From contig NZ_FPHO01000003.1 in assembly GCF_900117455.1 (NCBI RefSeq), positions 2,074,501 to 2,138,500 of the forward strand: 64,000 bases of DNA, written 5' to 3'. Each line of letters begins with the position of its first letter. The stretch's first letter is position 1. Made by a program: the position numbers and the translations under genes. The notes under the pieces were generated by a model. The model did no database searches, had not been told where the DNA came from, and saw only the letters and a program-made list of their open reading frames with translations. Source of the stretch: Hyphomicrobium sp. CS1GBMeth3. GTDB lineage: Bacteria > Pseudomonadota > Alphaproteobacteria > Rhizobiales > Hyphomicrobiaceae. Below are positions 18,082-29,742 of the stretch, one piece after another.

Positions 18082-19020
18082 GAGGCGCCGAAGCGCACGT
18101 TCGAACACGTGGCGGTGCTGATGGGCGGCCTATCTGCGGAGCGCAGCGTCAGCCTGCGCTCCGGCGAGGCCGTCGCAGCCGCGCTCGAAGGCGAGGGCTA
18201 TCGCGTGACGCGCATTGACGCCGAACGCGACGTTGCTGCCCGCCTTGGGGAAGTCCGCCCGGATGTCTGCTTCAACGCGCTGCACGGCCGCTTCGGCGAG
18301 GACGGCTGCATCCAGGGCATCCTGGAGACGATGGCGATTCCCTATACGCATTCGGGCGTCCTTTCGTCGGCGCTCGCCATGCACAAAGAGAACGCCAAGA
18401 CGGTGATGCGCGCCGCCGGCGTTCCCGTCGCCGACGCGAGGCTCGTCACGCGCGAAGAGGCTGCAACCGCGCACGCTTTGCCGCCGCCGTATGTCGTGAA
18501 GCCCGTCGACGAAGGCTCGAGCGTCGGCGTCGTTATTGTTCGCAACGGCACCAACGATTGGGCGCGGCTGATCCGCGACGGTGGCCCGGCCGAGCAGACC
18601 GTAATGGTCGAGCGCTTCATCCCGGGGCGCGAGCTCACCTGCGCCGTCATCGGCGACTTCGTCACCGAGGTGATCGAGATCGTGCCCGAGAAGGGGCTGG
18701 CCTTCTACGACTTCGAGGCCAAGTACGCCCCGGGCGGCTCGCGCCACGAGCTGCCGGCACAACTTTTACCGAATGTTTACCAATCGATCCGGAAATACAC
18801 GTTGGCGGCCCATGCGTCGCTCGGCTGTCGTGGTGTGTCGCGTGCGGACTTCCGCTTCGACGACACGGCAGGGGGGACCGGCGAGCTGATCTGCCTTGAG
18901 GTGAATACGCAGCCGGGCATGACCGGGACCTCGCTGGTTCCCGAGCTGGCGGCATATGCGGGCTGGTCGTTTGGCGAGCTCGCGCGATGGATCGTCGAGG
19001 ACGCGAGTTGTTCGAGGTAG
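18058..19020 (+). CDS. ddl: D-alanine-D-alanine ligase
   Basis: Ddl makes the D-Ala-D-Ala dipeptide used by MurF. The 320-residue ATP-grasp enzyme shows VAVLMGGLSAERSVSLRSG near the N-terminus, the ATP-site segment YVVKPVDEGSSVGV, and the metal-binding C-terminal EVNTQPGMT. The conserved core begins at about residue 18, whereas E. coli DdlB reaches the same motif at about residue 5; the extra N-terminal residues are encoded by the 3' arm of the start-site hairpin and the sequence just after it. ATG 18058 has GGAG one or two bases upstream in the same loop, unusually close. ftsQ overlaps its 3' end by 34 bases. Confidence 0.94.
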   Translation: MKSGNTLGEAPKRTFEHVAVLMGGLSAERSVSLRSGEAVAAALEGEGYRVTRIDAERDVAARLGEVRPDVCFNALHGRFGEDGCIQGILETMAIPYTHSGVLSSALAMHKENAKTVMRAAGVPVADARLVTREEAATAHALPPPYVVKPVDEGSSVGVVIVRNGTNDWARLIRDGGPAEQTVMVERFIPGRELTCAVIGDFVTEVIEIVPEKGLAFYDFEAKYAPGGSRHELPAQLLPNVYQSIRKYTLAAHASLGCRGVSRADFRFDDTAGGTGELICLEVNTQPGMTGTSLVPELAAYAGWSFGELARWIVEDASCSR

Positions 19021-19886
19021 GCCAGAACCGGACGACACGACGCGGGGCACAGAGCGCAGCCCGGCATGCACCCAGTCACGACTTGAAGCCCGCGCCGCGC
19101 AAGGCGGCGGCTTTCCTCGGCCTGCGCCCGAGCCGAGCCCGCCTGTTGATCGGCGCGCTCGCGATCGGTCTCGCCCTTGGCGCCGCAGAGGAAACGCTCC
19201 GCAAGACAGGCTACGTGCCGGATAAGGAGCGTATCGCGCGCACGCTCGGTTTCAGCATCGACCAGGTCACCCTCGTCGGCCATCGTTTCAGCTACGACCG
19301 CGATGTGTTCGACGCGCTTGACCTCGGCAACGTGCGCACGTTCGGCGCGCTCGATACCGCCGCCGTCAAAGCGCGCATCGAGCGCCTGCCCTGGATCGAC
19401 ACCGCAGAGATCACGCGCGTCTATCCCGGAGGCCTCGATATCCGCGTTACCGAACGCAAGCCGTATGCGCTCTGGTCGCGCACGGGCAGCTTCTACCTGA
19501 TCGACAAGACGGGCCGTGTTCTCGGCGCAGTCAATCGCGACGCGCTGCCGGATCTGCCGCGCTTCGCCGGAGAAGGAGCAGCTTCGGAAGCGGCATCTCT
19601 GCTGGATACAATTGCTCGCTATCCCGAAGTTGCATCCCGCCTCACCGAAGCTGAACGCGTCTCGGAGCGCCGTTGGCGGCTCAAGCTCGATAACGCCACC
19701 ACGCTCGAACTCCCCGCCGACGACGAGGTTGGCGCCCTCGAAGAACTCACGCGTGACGCAGGCCTTGCCAATCTGGTGTCTTCAGGCCGTACGACGCTCG
19801 ATTTCCGCGGCCCCGGCCGCGTCGCCATCCGCCCAGAGCCTGACGCAAATGCGCCGTCAGGTACGCCCACCGAGACCGGCTCATAG
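18987..19886 (+). CDS. ftsQ: Cell division protein FtsQ
   Basis: FtsQ is a single-pass inner-membrane divisome protein linking early and late division proteins. The 299-residue product has a basic cytoplasmic N-terminus, one membrane segment (about residues 50-68, ARLLIGALAIGLALGAA), a POTRA domain (FSIDQVTLVGHRF to RVTERKPYALW), and the FtsQ beta domain with YLIDKTGRVLG. The start ATG 18987 lies within ddl; a later start would shorten the cytoplasmic tail, so the exact start is uncertain. It is followed by ftsA after 14 bases. Confidence 0.92.
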   Translation: MDRRGRELFEVGQNRTTRRGAQSAARHAPSHDLKPAPRKAAAFLGLRPSRARLLIGALAIGLALGAAEETLRKTGYVPDKERIARTLGFSIDQVTLVGHRFSYDRDVFDALDLGNVRTFGALDTAAVKARIERLPWIDTAEITRVYPGGLDIRVTERKPYALWSRTGSFYLIDKTGRVLGAVNRDALPDLPRFAGEGAASEAASLLDTIARYPEVASRLTEAERVSERRWRLKLDNATTLELPADDEVGALEELTRDAGLANLVSSGRTTLDFRGPGRVAIRPEPDANAPSGTPTETGS

Positions 19887-19900
19887 AGCAGAGGGGCAGC

Positions 19901-21163
19901 ATGGCGCGGGAAAAGTCAAAGCGGCGGACTGGCGGGTCGAGGCGCGTAACGGGTGTCCTCGACATCGGCACGAGCAAGATTGCCTGCCTGATCGCCGAGG
20001 TGGGGCCTGCTGCAGGTTTGCGCGTGATCGGCGCCGGCCAGCAGCGTGCCGAGGGCGTCAAGGGCGGCGTCATCATTGACCTCGACCGCGCCGAAGGAGC
20101 CGCTCGCTCGGCCATCGCGGAAGCCGAGCGCATGGCCGGCATAGAGCTGTCCGAGGTCCACGTCGCGGTGTCCTGCGGGCGCCTCAAGTCGCACAACTTC
20201 ACCGCCCGGGTCGATGTTCCGAATGGTGTCGTCGGCGAGGCCGACGTCCGCCGGTTGATGACCGCCGGTCAGGCTTACGTCGAGCAAGGCGGCCGCGCGC
20301 TGGTGCACATGAACGAGGTCGCCCTGCGCCTCGATGGCACGCCGGGCTTCCGCGACCCCCGCGGCATGGCGGCTCGTGAGCTGGCGTTCGACCTGCACGC
20401 CGTCACCGCCGACGAGGCGCCGCTGCGTAATTTGATGATGGTGGTCGGGCGCTGCTACCTTGAGGTCGCGAGCCATGTGCCGGCCCCGTACGCCAGCGCC
20501 CTGGCGGTGGCCAGCGAGGATGAGCGCCGCCTCGGTGTCACGGTCGTCGATATCGGCGCCGGCACGACGAGCCTCGCCATGTTCGCCGAGGACCGCTTCG
20601 TTCATGCCTGCGCTGCCCCGATGGGCAGCACCCAGATCACGTTCGACATCGCTCGCGCGTTGCATACGCCCCTTGCGGAAGCCGAGCGAATCAAAGCGCT
20701 TTATGGCACAGTGGTCTGCGCTCCGTCTGATGAGCACGATGCCTTCACGTATCCGTCCGCCGGCGACGATGACGGCATCTTGTTCCACATGACGAAGGCC
20801 GAGCTTGCCGAGGTCATCCGGCCGCGTGTGACGGCCATTGGCCATTACATCCGGCAACGCTTGGACGAGAGCGAGATGACGTCCTATGCCGGCCGCAGCC
20901 TCGTGCTGACGGGCGGCGCCAGCCAGTTGACTGGTTTGGGTGATTTGTTGGCCGCTGAGTTGGGGCGGCCGGTGCGCGTAGCAGGACCGCAGGCGATCCC
21001 CGGATTGCCACCTGCGCTTTCGAGTGCCGCGTTCTCGACCGTCGTCGGGTTGCTCGTTGCGGAAACGCAGGGGGAAGCCGGTCGGCGGGTTTACCGCAAC
21101 CGCGATGCTGAGCCGGAGAGCTATCTGAAGCGGGTGGGCTCGTGGTTGCGAGAAGGATTTTGA
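19901..21163 (+). CDS. ftsA: Cell division protein FtsA
   Basis: FtsA is the actin-like membrane tether for FtsZ. The 420-residue protein contains the actin-family phosphate 1 motif VLDIGTSKIACLIAE, phosphate 2 VVDIGAGTTSLAMF, the adenosine motif VLTGGASQLTGL, and a C-terminal amphipathic helix YLKRVGSWLREGF that would bind the membrane. It lies between ftsQ and ftsZ in the usual order. The gap to ftsZ is 88 bases and holds no recognised element. Confidence 0.95.
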   Translation: MAREKSKRRTGGSRRVTGVLDIGTSKIACLIAEVGPAAGLRVIGAGQQRAEGVKGGVIIDLDRAEGAARSAIAEAERMAGIELSEVHVAVSCGRLKSHNFTARVDVPNGVVGEADVRRLMTAGQAYVEQGGRALVHMNEVALRLDGTPGFRDPRGMAARELAFDLHAVTADEAPLRNLMMVVGRCYLEVASHVPAPYASALAVASEDERRLGVTVVDIGAGTTSLAMFAEDRFVHACAAPMGSTQITFDIARALHTPLAEAERIKALYGTVVCAPSDEHDAFTYPSAGDDDGILFHMTKAELAEVIRPRVTAIGHYIRQRLDESEMTSYAGRSLVLTGGASQLTGLGDLLAAELGRPVRVAGPQAIPGLPPALSSAAFSTVVGLLVAETQGEAGRRVYRNRDAEPESYLKRVGSWLREGF

Positions 21164-21251
21164 GCGAAGCGCTCGGCGAAGGGCCGGGTTGGTGCGAGAT
21201 GCCGGGGAGCCGCGCTGCAAAGGCACCTCCCTCGCGTGAACGGGGGCGAAA

Positions 21252-23027
21252 TTGAGCATCACAGGTCAGCACCAGCCGATCACGGACCTGAGGCCAAAGC
21301 TCACCGTCGTCGGTGTTGGCGGAGCCGGCTGCAATGCCGTCAACAACATGATCGCGACCGGCCTCTCCGGGGTCGATTTCATCGTCGCGAACACGGATGC
21401 CCAGGCACTCGCTGCTGCGAGCACCGAGTATAGAATTCAGCTCGGCGCCGAGCTGACCGAAGGCCTCGGGGCCGGCTCCCGCCCCGAGATCGGCGAGGCC
21501 GCGGCCGAAGAAGCCATCGAGGATATTCGTAACCACATCAAAGGCTCGCACATGGTCTTTATCGCCGCCGGTATGGGCGGCGGCACGGGGACCGGCGCAG
21601 CCTCCGTCATCGCGCGCGTGGCGCGCGAGCTCGGTATTTTGACCGTTGGCGTCGTGACGAAGCCGTTCCTGTTCGAGGGCGCGCGCCGCATGCGCATCGC
21701 CGAGGCGGGCGTTGCCGAGCTGCGCAACTTTGTCGACACGCTGATCGTTATCCCGAACCAGAACCTGTTTCGCATCGCGAGCGAGAAGACGACGTTCTCG
21801 GAAGCCTTCGTGATGGCCGATCAGGTGCTCTATTCGGGCGTCGCCTGCATCGTCGATCTGATCCTCAAGGAAGGTCTGATCAATCTCGATTTCGCCGACG
21901 TGCGCACCGTCATGACGGGCATGGGCACGGCCATGATGGGTACCGGCGAAGCTGCGGGTGAGCGCCGCGCCACGATTGCTGCCGAGGAGGCGATCTCCAA
22001 TCCGTTGCTCGACGAGGTGTCGCTGCGCGGCGCCAAGGGGCTTCTGCTTTCGATCACGGGCGGCCCGGATCTGACACTCTACGACGTCGACGAGGCTGCA
22101 AGCCGCGTCCGCATGGAAGTGGATCCCGAAGCCAACATCATCGTCGGCGCCACCTACGACGCCGCGCTTGGGGATCGCATTCGCGTCTCCATCGTGGCTT
22201 CCGGTATGACACGCCCTGGCGAGATTGAGCGTGCGCCGCCTGCGCCTGCCGAGGACTGGTCGCGCGGCATGAAGGCCGCCGAAGCTGTGCACGCCGCAGA
22301 GCAGCAGGCGCGCTCGCAGGGAAGCTTCATCCCCGACACGCGCGACCATCGCAGCGGCGTCCACGATCTGCAGCAGCGCCTGAGCGAGGCCCTCCAGCAC
22401 GGCAGCTCGGCCGGCGGTCCGCCGCCCGTGCCGCAGGCTGCGCCGCGTGGCCGCGGAGCCCCGCCGCAGGATGCCCATCGCAGCCAGGGCGGGCCGTGGA
22501 GAGGACCGGGCAACGTCATGATCGAGGAAGGCCCGCCGCAGCTTCCCGCGACGCCGCCGCCGCTGCCCAAGACCGTTCCCCAGGCTCACGACCAAGATGG
22601 CGCGTTTACGCCGCAGCCGCCCTCGGAGGTTCGCCGCGGGATGGCGCCGTCGCAGCGCATGCCGGATCCCGCCGCTTATCCGCACGAGGCCGAGCCGTAC
22701 CACCACCAGGACGACGGGCACGAGGCTGCCTACGCGCAGCCTCAGCAGGCGTATCATCCGACCCACGGCCAGTACCTGCCGCGGCAGGCCGAGCCCAGGC
22801 GGCGCCTGGGGCTGTTCGAGCGCATCACCGGCCGCGTCCGTGGGGCCAATGATTCGGTGCCGCGCCAACGTGAGTCTCACGATCCCTACGCGGATCAAAG
22901 GCGTGCAGCTTCAGCGGCCGGCGGCGAGCGTCACCATAACCCCGACTATCCGCATGCAGTTGATCCGCATGCGCGTGAAAACCAAGCCTCTGAAATTCCT
23001 GTATTTTTCAAGGAAAGACGCAAGTAG
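21252..23027 (+). CDS. ftsZ: Cell division GTPase FtsZ with long C-terminal linker
   Basis: FtsZ polymerises into the division ring. The 591-residue protein has [14 protein letters not shown] at the N-terminus, the tubulin signature GGGTGTGA (about residue 109), and a GTPase plus C-terminal domain ending near residue 320. A Pro/Gln/His/Arg-rich linker of about 250 residues follows, ending in the conserved peptide [11 protein letters not shown] that binds FtsA and other partners. Long linkers are normal in alphaproteobacteria, though this one is at the long end. The start is TTG at 21252, the only start that gives the normal N-terminus. Confidence 0.96.
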   Translation: MSITGQHQPITDLRPKLTVVGVGGAGCNAVNNMIATGLSGVDFIVANTDAQALAAASTEYRIQLGAELTEGLGAGSRPEIGEAAAEEAIEDIRNHIKGSHMVFIAAGMGGGTGTGAASVIARVARELGILTVGVVTKPFLFEGARRMRIAEAGVAELRNFVDTLIVIPNQNLFRIASEKTTFSEAFVMADQVLYSGVACIVDLILKEGLINLDFADVRTVMTGMGTAMMGTGEAAGERRATIAAEEAISNPLLDEVSLRGAKGLLLSITGGPDLTLYDVDEAASRVRMEVDPEANIIVGATYDAALGDRIRVSIVASGMTRPGEIERAPPAPAEDWSRGMKAAEAVHAAEQQARSQGSFIPDTRDHRSGVHDLQQRLSEALQHGSSAGGPPPVPQAAPRGRGAPPQDAHRSQGGPWRGPGNVMIEEGPPQLPATPPPLPKTVPQAHDQDGAFTPQPPSEVRRGMAPSQRMPDPAAYPHEAEPYHHQDDGHEAAYAQPQQAYHPTHGQYLPRQAEPRRRLGLFERITGRVRGANDSVPRQRESHDPYADQRRAASAAGGERHHNPDYPHAVDPHARENQASEIPVFFKERRK

Positions 23028-23094
23028 GGCGGCCACCCGCCCTCGCCTCTTCCCGGGCGCGCTTTGCACGTAACACAACGTAAGAAAGCGTGAT

Positions 23095-23123
23095 TTGTAC
23101 CACGAAGGGACGGGGGCTATCGT
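23095..23123 (+). promoter_or_regulatory. Candidate lpxC promoter
   Basis: TTGTAC (23095-23100) and TATCGT (23118-23123) are 17 bases apart, each matching the consensus at four positions. It lies in the 254-base gap between ftsZ and lpxC. A perfect seven-base hairpin, GACTGCC (23165-23171) with GGCAGTC (23177-23183), lies between this promoter and the start codon, in the presumed leader. Confidence 0.4.
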
Positions 23124-23281
23124 TTCTTAACAACGACGGTTTCGCACAGACAACCGCTTCACCTGACTGCCCAAACGGCAGTCGTCACGGGGATTGAGGT
23201 GAGCGGGGCGAACGATCGGGGTGGGGTGGCAGACTACCCGTAAGGGTGGGTCGCCAAAAAGATATCGAGGGACGGCGCAGC

Positions 23282-24229
23282 ATGTCGAATCGATTCATTG
23301 GCGCGCGACAGACGACGATCGCTCAGGGGATCCAAGTCCACGGCACGGGGGTGCACAGCGGAGCGCCAGTTTCGGTCACCCTGCATCCGGCAGGGGCTGA
23401 TACTGGCCTCCGCTTTGTGGTTATGAAACGCGGTCGCGTGACTGCCGAGATCCCCGCTAAAGTCTGCAACGTCAAGAATCTCACGCTCTGCACGGTCATT
23501 GGTAACGAGGACGGCACGACCGTCTCCACCGTCGAGCATCTTCTCGCCGCCCTCCGCGGCCTCCAGATCGACAACTGCCTCATCGAGATCGACAGCAAGG
23601 AAGTGCCGATCATGGACGGCAGCTCGGCGCCGTTCGTTGAGGCGATCGACCGGGTCGGTATCCGCGAGCTTCCCGCTCCGCGCCGTTTCCTCAAGGTTTT
23701 GAAAACCATCCGCGTCGAGGAAGGTGGCTGCTGGGGCGAGCTGTCTCCGCACTCCGGTTTCCACCTGGACGTTGAGATCGATTTCCCGTCGCCGATCATT
23801 GGTCAGCAGCGTCTGGCTCTTGAGATGAGCCCCGGCGTTTTCCGTAACGAGCTGGCCAACGCCCGCACATTCGGTTTCATGAGCGACGTGGAGCGCCTTT
23901 GGAAGGCCGGCCTCGCCCTCGGCGCCAACCTGACCAACACCGTCGCCATCGGCGATGATCGCGTGATGAACCGCGAAGGCCTGCGCGACCCGCTCGAGTT
24001 CGTACGCCACAAGATGCTGGACGCCGTCGGCGACCTCAGCCTCTCGGGCCACCCCATTCTGGGCGCCTACCGCTCGGTCAAGGGCGGCCATCGCCTCAAC
24101 TCGCTGGTGCTGCAGAAGCTGCTCGAGGACAGCTCGGCTTGGTCCATCGTGCAGGCTCCGCGCGTCCGCGAGCCCCGCACGGTTCCCTTCGTGCACACGC
24201 CGGTCGCCGTCGCCGTCGCCGCCGAGTAA
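23282..24229 (+). CDS. lpxC: UDP-3-O-acyl-GlcNAc deacetylase LpxC
   Basis: LpxC is the zinc enzyme of the committed step of lipid A synthesis. The 315-residue protein has QGIQVHGTGVHSG, the zinc ligand motif STVEHLLAALRGL (His about residue 85), GHPILGAYRSVKGGHRLNS with further catalytic histidines (about 250-270), and FVEAIDRVG. ATG 23282 is preferred over a TTG-type start further up because of GAGGGA nine bases before it and the standard N-terminus. Position after ftsZ is as in other alphaproteobacteria. A nine-base hairpin follows at 24272-24296. Confidence 0.95.
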   Translation: MSNRFIGARQTTIAQGIQVHGTGVHSGAPVSVTLHPAGADTGLRFVVMKRGRVTAEIPAKVCNVKNLTLCTVIGNEDGTTVSTVEHLLAALRGLQIDNCLIEIDSKEVPIMDGSSAPFVEAIDRVGIRELPAPRRFLKVLKTIRVEEGGCWGELSPHSGFHLDVEIDFPSPIIGQQRLALEMSPGVFRNELANARTFGFMSDVERLWKAGLALGANLTNTVAIGDDRVMNREGLRDPLEFVRHKMLDAVGDLSLSGHPILGAYRSVKGGHRLNSLVLQKLLEDSSAWSIVQAPRVREPRTVPFVHTPVAVAVAAE

Positions 24230-24271
24230 CGGCAACATCTTCTTCACGCGCTGCGTCGTCAGTAGGCTGAG

Positions 24272-24296
24272 CCTCGACCATCAACAGGTCGAGGCA
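24272..24296 (+). terminator. Hairpin after lpxC
   Basis: GCCTCGACC (24272-24280) and GGTCGAGGC (24288-24296) form a perfect nine-base stem with a seven-base loop, 43 bases after the lpxC stop. No clear T-run follows, so termination would be weak or factor-dependent. Confidence 0.35.
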
Positions 24297-24501
24297 AGCG
24301 CTTGTTTATCCAGCCGCTTTCCGTGTGCTTCTGTGCTGGAGACAGCGCTCGGGCCTCACATCAACCACATTGTGAACTTACGGTGGAAGGGCTCGTGTTG
24401 CGGGGCGAGGCGGCTTCAGACCCGCTCTGGAGTATGCTAGAGCCTGATCGAGCGCCGCAGCCGGCGTGGTCGGCTTGTCGACTGGGGAGTACGCCAATTT
24501 G

Positions 24502-25359
24502 ATGCGCAAGACGCCGGGTTGGGCCACGGCCTTTCTTTGCTGTGCCATGGGCGGCGCCGCGCTGGCGCTCGGCGGCTGCGCATCCTCGTCGGATGCCACC
24601 AGCATCCTCAATTCCGACCCGCCCGAGAAGATGTACGCCGACGCCGATGCCCTGATGAACAAGGGAAGCTTTGACGCAGCGGCGAAGAAGTTCGAGGATC
24701 TCGATCGCTCGCATCCCTATTCGGCGGAAGCGCGCCGCGCCATCGTGCTCGCGGCCTACGCATACTACAAGGCCGGCAAGACGCCGGAGGCGATTGCGTC
24801 CGCCGAGCGCTACACTGTCATGCACCCCGGCACCAAGGACGCGCCCCTCGCGCACCACATCATCGCGTCCTCGTACTTCGACGACATCAAGACCGCCAAC
24901 CGCGACCAGCAAGCCACGCGCAAGGCGCTCGACCAGCTCCGCATTCTGAAGGAGCGCTATCCCGACAGCAGCTACGCGCGCGACGCGGACAACCGCATCC
25001 GCATCGCCGAGGATACGCTCGCGGCCTCCGAGATGGAGGTCGGCCGTTACTACATGAACGAAAAGAACTACGTCGCGGCCATCAACCGCTTCAAGACGGT
25101 GGTGACGGACTACCAGACGACGGCTCACGTCGAGGAGGCGTTGATGCGCCTCACCGAGTGCTACATGGCGCTCGGCGTCACCAACGAGGCGCAGACGGCC
25201 GTGGCCGTGCTGGGCCACAACTTCCCGCAGTCGAAGTGGTACAGGGACGCCTACGCGCTCCTGCAGAGCGACGGCTTGGCACCGTCGCAGAGCAACGATT
25301 CCTGGATCACGAAGGCCTGGAAGGCGGTGCCGAAGTTCTCCCTCGGCGGCCCGGGCTGA
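24502..25359 (+). CDS. bamD: Outer membrane assembly lipoprotein BamD
   Basis: BamD is the essential lipoprotein of the BAM complex that inserts beta-barrel proteins. The 285-residue product has a lipoprotein signal with lipobox LGGC (Cys about residue 28), then TPR-like helical repeats (YADADALMNKGSFDAAAKKFEDLDRSHPYS, AHHIIASSYFDDI) typical of the family. ATG 24502 gives the right distance to the lipobox; the frame is open for 36 more bases upstream. In many alphaproteobacteria recN lies between bamD and ligA; here ligA follows directly after 98 bases. Confidence 0.93.
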   Translation: MRKTPGWATAFLCCAMGGAALALGGCASSSDATSILNSDPPEKMYADADALMNKGSFDAAAKKFEDLDRSHPYSAEARRAIVLAAYAYYKAGKTPEAIASAERYTVMHPGTKDAPLAHHIIASSYFDDIKTANRDQQATRKALDQLRILKERYPDSSYARDADNRIRIAEDTLAASEMEVGRYYMNEKNYVAAINRFKTVVTDYQTTAHVEEALMRLTECYMALGVTNEAQTAVAVLGHNFPQSKWYRDAYALLQSDGLAPSQSNDSWITKAWKAVPKFSLGGPG

Positions 25360-25394
25360 GGCTCAAACAGAAATCCTGGGTTTCTTCTTACTAA

Positions 25395-27594
<2,200 letters not shown>

Positions 27595-27599
<5 letters not shown>

Positions 27600-28041
27600 G
27601 CGAATAGTACTTGTCCAGATAATGCTGCCAGCCGGTCTTGCCATTGCCGGTGCGCACTGTGTCGCCCTTGGCGATGTGCTTGCGCTCCCGCACGCGCGCG
27701 ATGGTGTCGGGCGCATACTTGGCCGCCACGTCGAGCCCGCGGTCGCGGTCGTCTTCGTACCATTTCTTCTTTTTGCTCGCCTGCTGCGGCTTGTTCGCTG
27801 CAAGCTCCTTGGCCTTCTTGGCCCGAACCGCTGCCGCCGTCGCAGATCGCTGCTGCTGCTTTTTCTTCTTCAGGGCGAGAGCGGCGGCCCTCTTTTTCTG
27901 CGCAGCCGTGGCGTCCGAAGCCTGCTGCACGGCCGCGGTTCCGTGCCCGCTTCCATAAGGGTTCGCCGCGGCGAAACTCGCTGGTAGGCCGATTGCGCCG
28001 ATCAGCACGCTGAGGAAGAGCGTTGAGGATTTCGAGGACAT
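27595..28041 (-). CDS. Small exported Lys/Ala-rich protein of unknown function
   Basis: No named family is recognised. The 148-residue product has a signal peptide (STLFLSVLIGAIGLPASFAAA) and a mature part very rich in Lys, Ala and Gln with runs such as KKKKQQQ and KKKK, then a more ordered C-terminus (RGLDVAAKYAPDTIARVRERKHIAKGD, GWQHYLDKYYSR) that probably carries the function. ATG 28041 is chosen because AAGGAA lies eight bases upstream; the open frame extends to 28107 but only into non-signal-like sequence. The 220 bases upstream separate it from the VOC fusion gene, so it may have its own promoter. Confidence 0.65.
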
Positions 28042-28262
28042 GGCCGCGTTCCTTTCTGTCGTTTCGCAAGGCTCCGAGCCGGTGCCGCGCATCAGGCGAG
28101 GCCACACGGTCGAACAAGGCTGCGGCGCCGCGTTTGCGGCACCTGCAACACATGCGTCACGAAAGGTGCGGAAGAAAAGGAAGCGGCGCTGTTCCGACAG
28201 GAACAGGAAAAGCAGACTCGAAATTGAGCTGGCTCAAGCGGCAAGCATCCGCCCGCCGCGGT

Positions 28263-29480
28263 TCAGTTCGACCAGCTCTCGTAGGGCCAGACGCCGCGCA
28301 TATCGAGCACGTAGTTCGGAAGTTTTTTCCGCGCGACATATCTGCGCTTTTGGACGACGCGCGCGCGGGGCCGGTCTGCCTTTTGGTTTGGGATCCGCGC
28401 CTCGGCCTCGTCGTCCTCATCGCGATCGGATATCTCCTCGGCTGCCGGGCGCGTAGCCGAGGTCTCGATATTGCTCGGCGCCGGCATGCTCTGCTGAGAA
28501 GCCGCGGCCGTGCTTTGCGCATCGGGTGCCGGAGCAGCGGGCTGGGCTGCCGATTTGACCGCGAGCTTCTCCTCGGCGATCCGCTTGGCCTCGACAGCCC
28601 GCTCGAGCTCGTCCTGCGTACGCTCGAGTTCGTCCCTCAGCGTCGCGATGGCCTTCTCCGCGGTCTTCCGTGCGTGCTCCTGCTCGGCGAGCTTGTCCAC
28701 GGCGCTGCCCGAGTTCGTCTCGAGAGCGAGCCGGCGCGCCCGCTCGGTCTCGAGCGCCGCGCTGGATGCTTCCGCCGCCTCTTCTGCCTTGCGCTTCTCG
28801 GCCCGTACCTTGGCAAGCTCCGCATAGGCGCGCTCGGCTTCGATCGCGGACTGATGGCCGGCGATCGTGGCGATACGCTGGGTGAGGCTGCCCTCTCCGG
28901 CAGGTGTCATCCACCAGCCCGCAACACCGATCGCGGCGATCAATCCAACGATACCCATGAGCATGCGATGCCCACGGCGTGGCGCCGGCTCGATGTCGTC
29001 TTCGGGCTCCTCCTCCTCCGCCGCGGCGAGCGGAGCGGCGACCGTCATGGTCAGCCCTTTACCGGGATTGTACGTGCCGAAATTCCAGATGTGTCCTTCC
29101 GGATCGCGGCAGGAATAACCACGCCGGCCGAGCCCGTCACTCTTGAGCTCGAGCACGATCTCCGCACCGGCGTCCTGGGCGCGCGCGTAATGCGCGTCCG
29201 CGTCGTCGACGACGAGATAGCAGCTCTGCGTCTCGATCCCGCCCACCTCGTCGGGCTGGCGCATGAGCTTGTCGAGATCGGTATCGCGAACGGCGCCCAT
29301 CATCATGAGGCTGCCGCGATAGGTCATCTGGCCATAGATGACCGAGCCGTCGCTGTCCGAGACGGCAATCTGCTTTTCGAAACCGAATGCCCCCTCGAGC
29401 CAGCCCATTGCTTCCGCGAGATCGCGGTAGCGCATTAAGGGCATGAGGTTTGGAGCGGGCAGAGTGCTGCTCGCGGTCAT
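28263..29480 (-). CDS. VOC (glyoxalase-like) domain fused to membrane segment and coiled coil
   Basis: The 405-residue protein has three parts. Residues about 8-125 are a vicinal-oxygen-chelate (glyoxalase/bleomycin-resistance) domain of the YP_-type beta-alpha-beta-beta-beta fold, ending SCRDPEGHIWNFGTYNP. After an acidic linker, one membrane segment follows (about 173-192, MLMGIVGLIAAIGVAGWWM). The rest is a long charged coiled coil (about 205-310, AEKRKAEEAAEASSAALETERARR...) and a Pro/Ala-rich then basic tail ending GVWPYESWSN. Topology predicts the VOC domain in the cytoplasm and the coiled coil in the periplasm. ATG 29480 has GGAG eight bases upstream. Substrate and role are unknown. 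The join is within one continuous frame. Confidence 0.75.
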   Translation of the reverse strand: MTASSTLPAPNLMPLMRYRDLAEAMGWLEGAFGFEKQIAVSDSDGSVIYGQMTYRGSLMMMGAVRDTDLDKLMRQPDEVGGIETQSCYLVVDDADAHYARAQDAGAEIVLELKSDGLGRRGYSCRDPEGHIWNFGTYNPGKGLTMTVAAPLAAAEEEEPEDDIEPAPRRGHRMLMGIVGLIAAIGVAGWWMTPAGEGSLTQRIATIAGHQSAIEAERAYAELAKVRAEKRKAEEAAEASSAALETERARRLALETNSGSAVDKLAEQEHARKTAEKAIATLRDELERTQDELERAVEAKRIAEEKLAVKSAAQPAAPAPDAQSTAAASQQSMPAPSNIETSATRPAAEEISDRDEDDEAEARIPNQKADRPRARVVQKRRYVARKKLPNYVLDMRGVWPYESWSN

Positions 29481-29742
29481 GAAACGCTCCAAATTCTAAA
29501 TTGCAGCCCCAAAGGGCGCCGCACGCCAGGCGCACGATCGGGAAGTCGTCAGGGGCAATGCCGCGCTGGGCCGCAACACGCCCGAATCAAGAGATGATAA
29601 ATGATAATAGAAAAATCGCCTGACGCGTTGAAGAAAATGAAGAAATCGAATTGTAGCCACGACGGGCCACGTGCAGGCGCGCGCCAACATCCCGAAAAAA
29701 CAGGATTTTCGACAGGGTTTTTGCGCTGAATGGAGAAAAGTT

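Noticed and set aside
20814..22898. 694-codon minus-strand open frame opposite ftsA/ftsZ
   Set aside because: It lies wholly antisense to the clear ftsZ and ftsA genes, has His/Arg/Gly-rich shadow composition and no ribosome site or family motif. Long antisense frames are expected in GC-rich DNA.
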